Shown one piece after another: positions 29,169-39,848 of a DNA stretch of 64,000 bases. This DNA is from SAR86 cluster bacterium AG-313-D11. GTDB taxonomy: Bacteria; Pseudomonadota; Gammaproteobacteria; Magnimaribacterales; D2472. The stretch spans positions 1-64,000 of the forward strand of contig QBVW01000001.1 of assembly GCA_003284215.1 (NCBI GenBank), written 5' to 3'. The position numbers and the translations under genes are program-made. Numbering within the stretch: the first letter of the stretch is position 1; each line of letters starts with the position of its first letter. The notes under the pieces are model-generated. The model did no database searches. It was not told where the DNA came from and saw only the letters and a list, made by a program, of their open reading frames with translations.

Positions 29169-30028
29169 AGATCAAAAGTTTGATTTACTAATTCCTCTGA
29201 TATGCTCCAAAGCTTATGTGCTGCTTCAAGATTTTTAGAATAGGCAGTTGATTTATGTATTTTTGAATCCACAAAGTATTCACCCGTGATCCCATCATCT
29301 TGCTTAGTTGCAAGATAAATAATGCTTTCAGCTCCCTTCAATGGCGATCTAAAGAAGGGCCTCAAAATCAATCTTAGGGGCTTGCTGTACCAAGCTTTAT
29401 TTTGACTGCCAAGTGAAGTATTGACGCCGCCTGGATGAATGGCGTTAACTGAAACAGTTTCAGTAGATAATTTTGTTGCTAAATATCTTGTAAAAAGTAA
29501 GTTCGCAAGTTTTGATTGTCCATAAGGCCTTAAGCCTTGCCCAAAATTATTTTTAAAATTTATATCTTGCCATTGCATTTCTTTTACAAATGAATGAGCG
29601 GCAGATGAAACATTTATAATTCTGGTCTCATTTTCGCCTTTCAGTTTGTGAAGCAGTAGATTTGTGAAAAGAAAATATCCCAGATGATTAACCGCAAATG
29701 TGTTTTCAATACCATCATTTGTTTCATAATAAGAGGTATTTACAACGCCGGCATTATTAATAAGAACATCAATCTGCTCACACAAATCATTAATTTCATT
29801 CGCACATTTTTTGATGGAGTCTTGATTTGAAAAATCACAATATACAGAGTGGACTTGAGTATCTGGAGAGAGATCTTTAATTTCAGCAAGCAGTTTATCT
29901 GCAAGACCCTGATTTCTATAAGTAAATAATAGTTTTGGATTTTCCTTAGACAGCTCAATAGCCGCTGCTTTTCCTATGCCATTTGTAGCCCCTGAGATAA
30001 CGACTGTTTTATTTTTAAGATTCCACAT
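29165..30028 (-). CDS. Short-chain dehydrogenase (retinol dehydrogenase-like)
   Basis: ISGATNGIGKAAAIEL, NNAGVVN, YGQSKLANLLF. Confidence 0.88.
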   Translation of the reverse strand: MWNLKNKTVVISGATNGIGKAAAIELSKENPKLLFTYRNQGLADKLLAEIKDLSPDTQVHSVYCDFSNQDSIKKCANEINDLCEQIDVLINNAGVVNTSYYETNDGIENTFAVNHLGYFLFTNLLLHKLKGENETRIINVSSAAHSFVKEMQWQDINFKNNFGQGLRPYGQSKLANLLFTRYLATKLSTETVSVNAIHPGGVNTSLGSQNKAWYSKPLRLILRPFFRSPLKGAESIIYLATKQDDGITGEYFVDSKIHKSTAYSKNLEAAHKLWSISEELVNQTFDL

Positions 30029-31305
30029 TAGATAGATATTTGAATTACTTGACCAGGATAAATACTTTTATTTTTTAAATTATTCCAATTGATTATTTCA
30101 TCAATGGTAACACCAAAACGAATGGCAATCTCTGAGATTACATCTCCTTTTTGAATTTCATATTCAACATATTGTGGTAGAGATACCATAAAGGTATTTG
30201 GTTTAGGTTTGATTTTAAAATAATTATGAATCCCTAAAAAAATGCTTCTAGCAATCATTCTTCTGCCTGCTTTGCCCTCTAATCTTTTGGCATCATCAGG
30301 ATTAGTTATAAATCCAGATTCGATAAGGACCGAAGGAATATCAATTGATTTTAAGACCCTAAAATCTGCAAATTCTACGTTGGGTTTATGCATTTTGGTA
30401 TATGGATCTTTTTTTAGCTGCTCTAATATTTTTTCCGCCAATATAACGCTATTATCTATTTTAGCTTCATATGCAATTTGATAAAGAGTTCTGGCTGCAT
30501 CCTCATCAAAATCCCTTACATCTAATTTGCCAATCTTTGATTTTACCTCAGGGCTTGTGGTTAATTTATTTTTTGAAAGCGTTGCAGCTGTGATTGAAGA
30601 GGCTTCTTCTGACCAAACATAAACAGAAGCACCTTTTACAGATGAGAGTCTAAAGCCGTCAGCATGAATAGAAACAAATAAATCAGCGCCTAGCTTTCTG
30701 GCATTTTGATATCTATCATCTAATCCTACGTATCTATCATCAGACCTTATCATGACTGGTCTATACCCATAAGTATTTTTCAAGGTTCGTTCTAACTCGC
30801 GCGCAATCAAAAGTGTCACGTCTTTTTCTAGTATGTTTTTACCAACTGACCCTGGATCTCTTCCGCCATGACCTGCATCAATAGCTATAATAATATCTCT
30901 TAGATTTGTAGAGATTTTTTTATCTCTTTTAATCTCTAAAACTAAGTCAATACGATCTTTGTATTTTACTTGCCAAGGTTTTTTCCAATAAACAGATCCT
31001 TTTAAATCAATCACAATTCGAGTAGTGCCCCCCACTTCACTTGCCCTGATAAGTTTTATAGGAGCGAATGATTCAGATTTTATTTCTCCTTTAAGAGAAG
31101 TATTTTTTAAATCAATTACTATCCTTGAAGGGTCATCCAATGCATATGAATTAATTAAAGCAACCTTATCGAGACTGAATACTATTTTTAAATTACCCGA
31201 TTCAAGTTCAGAAATATCACTAAAAGATACTTGATTGGCAGCCTTCACTGTAAGAGTAAAAATGCATAGAATTCCAAGTAGAAGTCTTAATCTATTGGTT
31301 TTCAT
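30028..31305 (-). CDS. amiC: N-acetylmuramoyl-L-alanine amidase with AMIN and LysM domains
   Basis: IAIDAGHGGRDPGSVG, ESGFITN; C-terminal LysM VEYEIQKGDVISEIAIRFGVT. Confidence 0.92.
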   Translation of the reverse strand: MKTNRLRLLLGILCIFTLTVKAANQVSFSDISELESGNLKIVFSLDKVALINSYALDDPSRIVIDLKNTSLKGEIKSESFAPIKLIRASEVGGTTRIVIDLKGSVYWKKPWQVKYKDRIDLVLEIKRDKKISTNLRDIIIAIDAGHGGRDPGSVGKNILEKDVTLLIARELERTLKNTYGYRPVMIRSDDRYVGLDDRYQNARKLGADLFVSIHADGFRLSSVKGASVYVWSEEASSITAATLSKNKLTTSPEVKSKIGKLDVRDFDEDAARTLYQIAYEAKIDNSVILAEKILEQLKKDPYTKMHKPNVEFADFRVLKSIDIPSVLIESGFITNPDDAKRLEGKAGRRMIARSIFLGIHNYFKIKPKPNTFMVSLPQYVEYEIQKGDVISEIAIRFGVTIDEIINWNNLKNKSIYPGQVIQISI

Positions 31306-31762
31306 AGTAAGTTTTTATCCTGGATTCAATATCACTATCCTTACATTCTATTGAGGCATGTCTTGTCTGCTTGTCATGATTAAGGCCAATTATAACGTCC
31401 ACATCCCTTTCTGTCTGGAGATTTTCAGGCCATTCAATGAATATAATTTTCTGCATGGCACTTTCCCTATCAAGATTTAATATTTCTATATCTTCATGAG
31501 AATTGATTCTGTATAGATCAACATGTAATAACAATATCTCATCTATTTCATACTCTTCACATAAGGTATATGAAGGACTGGTTACAACATCTTTCCAATT
31601 TAAATATTGAAGAATGCCTCTTACCAAAGTTGTCTTTCCAGCTCCTAAATCCCCACTTAAATGAATTTCAAAATTTTTAAATTCAAGATATTTGATCGTT
31701 TTCCCAATAGCTGAGCCTAGAAGCAATGTTTTAGATTCGTTCTGTAAATTTAGCTCGAGCAT
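31292..31762 (-). CDS. tsaE: tRNA threonylcarbamoyladenosine biosynthesis ATPase TsaE
   Basis: HLSGDLGAGKTTLVRGIL, SPSYTLCEEY, FIEWPE. Confidence 0.93.
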   Translation of the reverse strand: MLELNLQNESKTLLLGSAIGKTIKYLEFKNFEIHLSGDLGAGKTTLVRGILQYLNWKDVVTSPSYTLCEEYEIDEILLLHVDLYRINSHEDIEILNLDRESAMQKIIFIEWPENLQTERDVDVIIGLNHDKQTRHASIECKDSDIESRIKTYYENQ

Positions 31763-31768
31763 TGAAAA

Positions 31769-33238
31769 TTAATTTAAGAACTTTCTAATATAAGAAATCA
31801 GTTCGCTAGCAGCTAGCCCTATTTTGCCCACATCATTAGCAAACTCTTCACCAGCTCGCGCATGAATTGCAACACCAGTTTTTGCTGCATCAAGTGGAGT
31901 TAATCCCTGAGCAATTAAAGATCCAATGATTCCAGAAAGAATATCTCCAGTGCCTGCAACAGCTAATTCTGGGCCCCCAGAAGAACATAGGTAAGCATTA
32001 TTTTTATCGCAAATAATTGTTCCATTGCCTTTCAGAACGACTATGCAGCCATATTTTTTCTGCAATTCTTTTGCTGATGCTATTCTATTTTTTTGAATTT
32101 CTTTAGGGGTAGTATTTAGCATTTCAGCAGCCTCACCTGGATGAGGAGTTAACACTGTTTGGCTATTCAGTGTAAGTCGAGAAAAAGCTTTATGAGCTAG
32201 CAATCTTAATGCTCCAGCATCTAAAAGGGTAGGAGTGCCACTATCTGCTACAAAGGAAAGAAGCTTATATAGTATTTGTTCCGACCAGAAGTTTTTATAC
32301 ATTCCAGGACCTGCAACAACTGCATCAGGCCATTCTAAGTTAGCTTCTAGGTCTTGAGCATTATCAGCACCAGACACCATGATCTCTGGATTTTTTGCCA
32401 AGCTTGAACTGACATGAGATTTTCTAGTTAACAGTTTTACAAGTCCTGCTCCTGTCTTTAGTCCAGACTCTGAAGACATAATTCCTGCTCCTCCAAAACC
32501 CTCATCTCCTGCAATTATCAAAAGCTTGCCATGATCACCTTTGTGTGAATTTTCTTTTCTTATTGGAATATTTTCTTTTATATCCTCAAAAGAGAATTCC
32601 TTTATTATTGGGCTTACACTTTCATTCATACCAAGTCCAAGATCTTTTAAAATTAGCTTGCCGCAATAATTCTTACCTTCGTTGATTCGCTGCCCAAGCT
32701 TATAAGCAATAAATGTAATTGTTTTATCTGCATTAAAACATGCCTGAGATATTTCTCCAGTATCACAATCTATACCGGTCGGAACATCTATGGCAATCTT
32801 AGATTCAAATCTATCACAGGCTCTTAAAATTTCCTCTATCCTACTTCCCAAATCTATTCTTCCACCTATTCCAAATATTGCATCTATTACAACTGTTTTG
32901 CTAGAAATTTTTTTTAGCGAATTTACATCAATGAATTCTAAATTTTTTGCTTTTTCAAATGCATGCTCACATAGAGGAGATTTTTTTGCATCATCTAGTA
33001 CATCTACACATTTAACGTTTTTGTTTAATTTGTCTAGTCCAATGCCTATGAAATATCCATCTCCACCATTATTGCCTGGCCCACATAAAATCAAGAAGTC
33101 GGTTGATGAAAAAATATTATTTAAGATCTCTACAGATTGCTTGGCAGCTTCCATCATTGCACGCAGAGCATCACCCTCATTAATAAAAGAATTTTTTTCG
33201 TAAGTTTTGACCTGCTGAGCTGTATAAATACTATTCAC
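31769..33238 (-). CDS. nnr: Bifunctional NAD(P)H-hydrate epimerase / ADP-dependent NAD(P)H-hydrate dehydratase
   Basis: LCGPGNNGGDGYFIG, DVPTGIDCDTGE, LTPHPGEAAEML, GGPELAVAGTGDILSGIIG. Confidence 0.94.
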   Translation of the reverse strand: MNSIYTAQQVKTYEKNSFINEGDALRAMMEAAKQSVEILNNIFSSTDFLILCGPGNNGGDGYFIGIGLDKLNKNVKCVDVLDDAKKSPLCEHAFEKAKNLEFIDVNSLKKISSKTVVIDAIFGIGGRIDLGSRIEEILRACDRFESKIAIDVPTGIDCDTGEISQACFNADKTITFIAYKLGQRINEGKNYCGKLILKDLGLGMNESVSPIIKEFSFEDIKENIPIRKENSHKGDHGKLLIIAGDEGFGGAGIMSSESGLKTGAGLVKLLTRKSHVSSSLAKNPEIMVSGADNAQDLEANLEWPDAVVAGPGMYKNFWSEQILYKLLSFVADSGTPTLLDAGALRLLAHKAFSRLTLNSQTVLTPHPGEAAEMLNTTPKEIQKNRIASAKELQKKYGCIVVLKGNGTIICDKNNAYLCSSGGPELAVAGTGDILSGIIGSLIAQGLTPLDAAKTGVAIHARAGEEFANDVGKIGLAASELISYIRKFLN

Positions 33239-34313
33239 TATTAGATAGACTGCCTTCTGCTAATCTGTCTGAGTGATACGAGCCAATCCACAATGATTCA
33301 TTGTGAGGCAAGCCAACCGTGCCGACTCCCATGTTTTTGCTTTGAAATTTATAGGAGTCAATTAGTGAAAGATCAAATAAAGATAATTTATTCACTGAAA
33401 AAGGAAGCGTACAGTTAACTGCTTCACCACATCCCAAAGACTCTATAACAGAATGATCATGATTAGTAACCCAAGCAAAACCATCTTTAATAATTACATT
33501 ATCAGGCGAATTATGCTCATAAACTCCCAGAGGCTGTTTTGAATTCAAGTTAAATAGAACAGTTTTATCCCCTAAGTTGTAATTTACTATGAGGTTATTA
33601 TTCTTTTCATCTAATGCAATACCATTTGGAAAAGAGCCAGCTGTATATTTTAGTTCCTCAAATTTATTATTCTGAGTCCATTTAATAACTAAGCCAGTAT
33701 CTGATTTAGCAAACACATTCCATAAGGCGCTCAATAAAGAAAAGTCAGATTCAAACATATGAGATGCATAGAAGTTCCCAGACCTATCTAGGGAAACATC
33801 ATTGAAATAATATTGACCATCGACATCAATACAGCCCTTCCACTCAAGCATCCAACCATTTTTATCTACCAACTCAAACATCTCTATACTCTCATTAGGA
33901 TAGTGACTAACGACTGCAAGTTGCAGTTTCCCATCGTCTCTTTGGACTAAATCAATACCATGTGGACCAAAGGGGATACTTGGATCTCTAGCACAGTCAT
34001 CAGAGCCCCATTCATTTTTTCCAAAAGCTATATTCGCTTTATCTCTGGTCTTATTTTTAATGTTGAAAAAACTTAATTTACCAGCTGTCATTTCAACCAA
34101 TGGAGCCATTCCACCAAACTCGGCCACAATTAAAAAATTTCCATCTGGGGTGAGAGCCAAATCTTCAGGATTCATAAAATTACAATAGACTTTAAGTTCC
34201 TCATTGTTTTCACATGCGCTCAAGGGCTCAATGCTTTGATTATTTATAAACAATAACAATGTCCCAACACTCAATGTAAGAATTCCTAATATAGTTATTG
34301 ATATTTTTTTCAT
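33231..34313 (-). CDS. Secreted SMP-30/arylesterase-like beta-propeller protein
   Basis: N-terminal TM/signal; NPEDLALTPDGNFLIVAEFGG; FPNGIALDEKNNNLIVN. Confidence 0.6.
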   Translation of the reverse strand: MKKISITILGILTLSVGTLLLFINNQSIEPLSACENNEELKVYCNFMNPEDLALTPDGNFLIVAEFGGMAPLVEMTAGKLSFFNIKNKTRDKANIAFGKNEWGSDDCARDPSIPFGPHGIDLVQRDDGKLQLAVVSHYPNESIEMFELVDKNGWMLEWKGCIDVDGQYYFNDVSLDRSGNFYASHMFESDFSLLSALWNVFAKSDTGLVIKWTQNNKFEELKYTAGSFPNGIALDEKNNNLIVNYNLGDKTVLFNLNSKQPLGVYEHNSPDNVIIKDGFAWVTNHDHSVIESLGCGEAVNCTLPFSVNKLSLFDLSLIDSYKFQSKNMGVGTVGLPHNESLWIGSYHSDRLAEGSLSNSE

Positions 34314-35218
34314 TTTCGCTCACCCCACTCCTGTAAATAATTATTAATAAGCAATACGAGTTTTAGTGGAGAATCTAGCGGAACATGATGAGCCGCATCC
34401 TCAATTACTTCGACTATCATAGAGTCTTCGAAAGCCTCTCTTATGTATTGCATAATCTTTGATTCTACGAGGAGACTTTTACCGCCAGCAATAAAAAGTG
34501 CCGGACACTGAAACTTAAATTCATAATTATGCAGGCGTCTAAGAGTGGCAAAAAGCTTATCATCAAATCGCCATCTCCAACCATCTTTCACATTGAAAAT
34601 TGAGTGCTCCGCAATATATCTGAGATACCAAGCATTATCACAGTCCTGAGGAGGCATCAGCCTAAATCGTTCTATGATTGAAATCTTGTCAGGATAGTAT
34701 TTAATTTTTCTTAGCGGACCAGTGCTTTGATGTTTGTCATAGTCATATGTTGGCGGGCGAATTGGAGAGTCTATCATTACCACGCCATGAAATAGGCTTG
34801 GAAATTCACATGCCATAAAGCCAGCGACATGTCCGCCAAGCGAATGTCCTACTAGATAAACTTTTTGGCTAGCTCCAATAATTTTTTCCTGATGCATGAT
34901 TGCAACTATTGCCTCACTAAAGTCTTCAAAATTATATTCTTCTCTATGATCAGACTCTCCCATACCGGGAAGATCTGGAGCTATAATAGAAAATTCTTCG
35001 TTTATCAGCGGTGCAATCGGATCCCACCATTTTTTATGAGCTCCTGTGCCATGAATCAAGATAACTAGATCTTTAGCATTATTTCTATCCCATACTTGAT
35101 AGGCAAGATTGCCAAGTTGATGCTGAAGATTTTCTAATCTAGGTCTTTGGGATATAGCAGAATGGAACCAGTCCGGGGCATCTTTTGTATCAGTTTCAAG
35201 TGAGTCTGTAATTTCCAT
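34310..35218 (-). CDS. Alpha/beta hydrolase (start trimmed to MEITDSLETD...)
   Basis: LVILIHGTGAHKKWWDPIAPLI, LVGHSLGGHVAGFMA, AAHHVPLDSP; upstream part of the 536-aa ORF is antisense to the NUDIX gene. Confidence 0.85.
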   Translation of the reverse strand: MEITDSLETDTKDAPDWFHSAISQRPRLENLQHQLGNLAYQVWDRNNAKDLVILIHGTGAHKKWWDPIAPLINEEFSIIAPDLPGMGESDHREEYNFEDFSEAIVAIMHQEKIIGASQKVYLVGHSLGGHVAGFMACEFPSLFHGVVMIDSPIRPPTYDYDKHQSTGPLRKIKYYPDKISIIERFRLMPPQDCDNAWYLRYIAEHSIFNVKDGWRWRFDDKLFATLRRLHNYEFKFQCPALFIAGGKSLLVESKIMQYIREAFEDSMIVEVIEDAAHHVPLDSPLKLVLLINNYLQEWGERK

Positions 35219-35267
35219 TAAGTTGTATTCTAAAGGATAATAAATCACTCTACTATTGAAATAAATT

Positions 35268-36047
35268 ATGACATCACCCATTAAACCAGCGGCAACAGTT
35301 ATTTTAATGCGAGAGGTAAAAGAGGGTGGTTTTGAAATATTCATGGTTAAGAGAAGCAGCAGATCTCCTTTCGGGAGTCTGTATGTTTTTCCAGGCGGTA
35401 AATTAGATCCTGAAGACTCTGAAAATGACTTGTATTCATACTGCGAGGGAATGAATGATGAAGAAGCTTCTAAGCAGCTTGGAATTGCAGACAATGGACT
35501 ATCTTTTTGGATTGCATGTATTAGAGAGTGTTTCGAAGAAGTAGGGGTTTTACTTGCTAATCCTGATGATCCAATCATGCAGAATACTAAAAAGCTTTCC
35601 AAATTGAGAGAGAAACTAAACAACAAAGAAATTTTTTTTAAAGATATCTGCATATCTGAATCTTTAAGATTAAGAGCGAAGAATATTGTGCCTTGTGCAC
35701 ATTGGATAACTCCTGCAATTGAACCAAAAAGATTTGATACAAGGTTTTTTCTTGCTAAGGTAAATGTTGAGCAATTAGCCAGCCATGATGGTTTTGAATT
35801 AACGGAGAGTTTTTGGATAAAACCTGAAGATGCTTTGGCTAAACTACAAAATGGAGAGATGAGTATGATTCTTCCAACCATAAAAAATATTGAAAAGTTA
35901 GCTGAATTTTCTACTAGCACAGAAGCTTTTAATCACTTTAAAGGGTTAGGAAATAATGCAATTCCACCCATACTTCCAAAATTTATTAAAAGAGAGGGCG
36001 AGTGGGTTGGTTTTCTTCCAGGAGAGGAGGGATATGAAAATGTCTAG
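35268..36047 (+). CDS. NUDIX hydrolase (NUDT19/NudL-like)
   Basis: VFPGGKLDPEDSE ... IACIRECFEEVGVLL Nudix box with insertion. Confidence 0.85.
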   Translation: MTSPIKPAATVILMREVKEGGFEIFMVKRSSRSPFGSLYVFPGGKLDPEDSENDLYSYCEGMNDEEASKQLGIADNGLSFWIACIRECFEEVGVLLANPDDPIMQNTKKLSKLREKLNNKEIFFKDICISESLRLRAKNIVPCAHWITPAIEPKRFDTRFFLAKVNVEQLASHDGFELTESFWIKPEDALAKLQNGEMSMILPTIKNIEKLAEFSTSTEAFNHFKGLGNNAIPPILPKFIKREGEWVGFLPGEEGYENV

Positions 36048-36849
36048 AGCATTTATTGAAAGAGTGACGGCTTCTAATGGAAGTGTATTTACAGGCCCAG
36101 GAACAAATAGTTACCTTATTGGTAAAGAGGATATTACTCTTGTAGATCCAGGACCAAAAATTGATGCTCATATTGAAAATTTAATAAAACTTTCTGAGGG
36201 AAAACTTAAACGAATTTTGGTTACCCATACTCACCGTGATCATTCTCCCGCAGCTAAAGTGCTAGGAGAAATGCTTAATATACCTTTAATGGGCAGATTA
36301 CTTGCAAAAGATGATTCTCTCCAAGACAGAACATTTAAACCCGATCGTATTTTAAAACATGGAGATTTAATTGAAACAGATGAATACACCATAGAGGCGG
36401 TTCATACTCCAGGGCATGCTTCAAATCATTTATGTTATTTCATTCAAGAACAAAAAGTTATGCTTACCGGAGATCACATTATGAATGGCTCGACTGTTGT
36501 TATTGCGCATCCAGATGGGTCCATGAAAGATTATTTGCAATCCTTAGAGTTATTGCGGAATTATGATTTTAATAAAATAGGGCCTGGCCATGGAGATTTT
36601 CTTGGAGATCCAATGGCGGTGGTTGACTGGATTATTGACCATAGACTAGAAAGAGAAAAAAAAGTTATCTCTAAGCTAAAAACATTTTCAAAGGTAACCT
36701 CTAAGGATTTAGTTAAAAGTGTTTATGATGATGTTGACCCAAAATTGCATCCTATTGCAATATGGAGTTTGGAAGCTCATTTATACAAATTGCTTGAAGA
36801 TGAAGTGATTCAATATGAATTAGCAGAAAAAAAATGGTCTGTTAAATAA
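36034..36849 (+). CDS. MBL-fold metallo-hydrolase (LACTB2-like)
   Basis: VTHTHRDHSPA, HTPGHASNHL, TGDHIMNGS; SD GGAGAGGAGGG just upstream. Confidence 0.9.
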   Translation: MKMSRAFIERVTASNGSVFTGPGTNSYLIGKEDITLVDPGPKIDAHIENLIKLSEGKLKRILVTHTHRDHSPAAKVLGEMLNIPLMGRLLAKDDSLQDRTFKPDRILKHGDLIETDEYTIEAVHTPGHASNHLCYFIQEQKVMLTGDHIMNGSTVVIAHPDGSMKDYLQSLELLRNYDFNKIGPGHGDFLGDPMAVVDWIIDHRLEREKKVISKLKTFSKVTSKDLVKSVYDDVDPKLHPIAIWSLEAHLYKLLEDEVIQYELAEKKWSVK

Positions 36850-36854
36850 AATAG

Positions 36855-37217
36855 ATGTTTGCTTTTATATTGGGTTGCCTGTATTTGATTACAGCTTTGG
36901 CAACATTATGGCTAATAAAAGAAAGATTTAATATTTTTGGGTTTATTTATAATCCCGACAATAGAAAAATTTTACTTATTTTTGATTTACCTTTCTTGCT
37001 TATAAGTTTTGCAGCAATCATTGAAGAAAATCATTGGTTTCTAATTGTAATATTCCTTATGCATTCACTAAATTCATTAACTCTCTTAATAAAACCTCAA
37101 CTTTTTTACCAGTCTAAACAGGAAATGCAGTTTATGGACAAAGAGTCTGTAAATAATTATTTAGTGATCATGACTTCAGTTTTTGGAGTGGGATGTTTAT
37201 TAATTAGTTATTTATAA
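36855..37217 (+). CDS. Hypothetical membrane protein
   Basis: Four hydrophobic segments; adjacent to MBL gene. Confidence 0.5.
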   Translation: MFAFILGCLYLITALATLWLIKERFNIFGFIYNPDNRKILLIFDLPFLLISFAAIIEENHWFLIVIFLMHSLNSLTLLIKPQLFYQSKQEMQFMDKESVNNYLVIMTSVFGVGCLLISYL

Positions 37218-39140
37218 ACTAAGTTTATTTTTAATTAAATTATCAACCACTGCAGGATCAGCTAAGGTTGATGTATCACCAAGATTATGAAATTCTCCGC
37301 CAGCAACTTTTCTTAAAATTCTTCTCATAATTTTTCCAGATCTTGTCTTCGGAAGTCCCGGCGCCCATTGAATGAGGTCAGGCTTAGCAATGGGGCTAAT
37401 TTCTTTAGCAACAAAATTTCGTAATTCTTTGATTAAGCCCTCATTCTCCTCTTCGCCAATCATAAGAGTTACATATGCATAGATTCCCTGACCTTTGATA
37501 GGATGTTCAAAACCAACGATTGCTGCTTCAGCAACTTTCTCATGCAGCACCAAAGCACTTTCTATTTCAGCGGTACCAAGCCTATGCCCAGAAACATTAA
37601 GCACATCATCAACTCTGCCGGTAATCCAAAAATAACCATCTTTATCTCTTTTTGCGCCATCGCCAGTGAAATAAGCATTTTCATAGGTAGAAAAGTATGT
37701 GTCTATCATTCTTTGATGATCACCATACACGCTTCTTATTTGGCTTGGCCATGATTGAGTGATAATAAGATTACCTGATTGCTCACCCTCCAAAATACAG
37801 CCATTTTCATCTACAAGCTCTGGCTTAACACCAAAAAAAGGCAAAGTTGCCGATCCTGGTTTTACTGGAGTGATGCCTGCGATGGGAGAGATTAGAACCG
37901 AGCCTGTTTCTGTTTGCCACCAAGTATCAATTACCTGACATGCCTCATTACCAACAACCTTATAATACCATTCCCAAGCCTCTGGATTGATTGGCTCTCC
38001 GACGGTTCCTAACAATCGAAGACTTTTTCTGCTTGTTTTTAAAACATGTTTATCGCCTTGGGCCATTAAAGCCCTAAGCGCTGTTGGCGCTGTGTAAAAA
38101 ATTGAGATTTCATGCTTATCGCAAATATCCCAGAATCTAGACGGAGTAGGATATGTTGGCACACCCTCAAACATTAAACTGGTGGCTCCATTAGACAAGG
38201 GGCCATAGAGAATATAGGTATGACCAGTGATCCATCCGACATCTGCAGTACACCAATATTTATCGTCTGCCTTATATCCAAAAAGGTATTTAAAACTTAA
38301 ATGTGCACCCAGTAGATATCCCCCGGATGTATGCATAACACCTTTTGGTTTTCCGGTTGAGCCAGAAGTATATAAAATGAATAATGGATCCTCTGAATCC
38401 ATTGGTTCGCAGGGACAATCACTTGATGCCTCTGCAAACATTTTTTCATAATCTTTATCTCTTTCTGTTATCCAATTAATATCCCCACCTGTTCGTTTGA
38501 TAACGAGGCAATGCAACACTTTAGGACATTCTAGTAGGGCGGCATCAACGTTTTCTTTTAGAGGAATTTTTTTGCCACCCCTGATTGCTTCATCTGCTGT
38601 AATTACAATGCTGCAATCCGCATCTAGAATTCTATCTTTAAGGGATTCTGGAGAAAATCCTCCAAAAACCACTGAATGAATTGCACCAATTCTTGCACAA
38701 GCTAACATTGCATATGCAGCTTCTGGGATCATTGGCATGTATATACAAACCCTAGATCCTTTTGTGGCACCCAAACTCTTTAAAATATTTCCAAATCTAC
38801 ACACGTTTATGTGTAAGTCAGCATAATTAATTTCTGAGGATTGATTGGGATCATCGCCTTCCCAAATAAGGGCAGTCTTATCAGAATGCTTTTTTAAATG
38901 CCTATCAATACAGTTATAAGCAATATTAATCTTGCCTCCTTCAAACCATTTTGAATCTACAAATTCATTATTGTGAACGCTAGAAAAGGGCTCTACCCAA
39001 TCTAAATTTTCTTTAGCCTGTTCTCCGAAAAAACTTTGAGGATCCTCGATAGACGACTGATACATTTCATTGTATTCATCTAAATTTTTGATAAATGGAT
39101 TAAGTAGATGTCGAGGGGGTGAGTAAGTTTTTTCGGCCAC
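37212..39140 (-). CDS. acs: Acetyl-CoA synthetase
   Basis: [47 protein letters not shown]. Confidence 0.94.
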   Translation of the reverse strand: MAEKTYSPPRHLLNPFIKNLDEYNEMYQSSIEDPQSFFGEQAKENLDWVEPFSSVHNNEFVDSKWFEGGKINIAYNCIDRHLKKHSDKTALIWEGDDPNQSSEINYADLHINVCRFGNILKSLGATKGSRVCIYMPMIPEAAYAMLACARIGAIHSVVFGGFSPESLKDRILDADCSIVITADEAIRGGKKIPLKENVDAALLECPKVLHCLVIKRTGGDINWITERDKDYEKMFAEASSDCPCEPMDSEDPLFILYTSGSTGKPKGVMHTSGGYLLGAHLSFKYLFGYKADDKYWCTADVGWITGHTYILYGPLSNGATSLMFEGVPTYPTPSRFWDICDKHEISIFYTAPTALRALMAQGDKHVLKTSRKSLRLLGTVGEPINPEAWEWYYKVVGNEACQVIDTWWQTETGSVLISPIAGITPVKPGSATLPFFGVKPELVDENGCILEGEQSGNLIITQSWPSQIRSVYGDHQRMIDTYFSTYENAYFTGDGAKRDKDGYFWITGRVDDVLNVSGHRLGTAEIESALVLHEKVAEAAIVGFEHPIKGQGIYAYVTLMIGEEENEGLIKELRNFVAKEISPIAKPDLIQWAPGLPKTRSGKIMRRILRKVAGGEFHNLGDTSTLADPAVVDNLIKNKLSL

Positions 39141-39156
39141 TAAATTTCCTTCAACT

Positions 39157-39822
39157 TTATAGGATAGACGGTTGAGGATTTATAAAATTTTTGCCTCTTG
39201 GATCAGACATGATCTTATTAACAAGCATGTCATAATCAGAACTTCCTTCCTCAAGATCAATATCAGCTGCATTAATAATTAGCAAAGGAGCATTTTCAAA
39301 ATATAAAAAGAATTTTGAATAGGCATCATTGAGTCTTTCTAGATAATCCACAGTCAGAAATTTTTCGTCAGGATTACCGCGTTTATTAATTCTCTCTAAT
39401 AAAATTTCCACTGGAGCCTGAAGATAAATTACCAAATCAGGTGAGGGTGCGTCTAAAGTTAAATGCTCATATACTTTGTCGTATAAACCCATTTCCTCTT
39501 CTGACAATGTAACCTCGGCAAATAATCTATCTTTTTGAATCAAAAAATCGGCTACACGGACAGGTTCGAATAATGATCTTTGTTTCAAGTCCTCAATTTG
39601 CTGCATGCGTTGAAACAAAAAGAATAACTGGGTTGCAAGTGCAGACTGTTTAGGATTCCTATAAAAGCTTTTTAGGAAAGGATTTTCTGCTGGCTGCTCT
39701 AAAAACACATCGTAATTAAAAGTTTCAGCAATTTTATGAGCAAGGGTAGTTTTTCCCACGCCAATTGGTCCTTCTATCGCTATATATTTTGGAAGCGGAA
39801 CTTCCTGTAAAGCTGGTTCCAT
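39157..39822 (-). CDS. Deoxynucleoside kinase
   Basis: [40 protein letters not shown]. Confidence 0.88.
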   Translation of the reverse strand: MEPALQEVPLPKYIAIEGPIGVGKTTLAHKIAETFNYDVFLEQPAENPFLKSFYRNPKQSALATQLFFLFQRMQQIEDLKQRSLFEPVRVADFLIQKDRLFAEVTLSEEEMGLYDKVYEHLTLDAPSPDLVIYLQAPVEILLERINKRGNPDEKFLTVDYLERLNDAYSKFFLYFENAPLLIINAADIDLEEGSSDYDMLVNKIMSDPRGKNFINPQPSIL

Positions 39823-39848
39823 AAGGTTTTTATTCTGTTTGGTAAAGA

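Noticed and set aside
35219-35920. N-terminal ~230 residues of the 536-aa alpha/beta hydrolase ORF
   Set aside because: Antisense to a well-supported NUDIX gene; hydrolase similarity begins after the Met at 35218.
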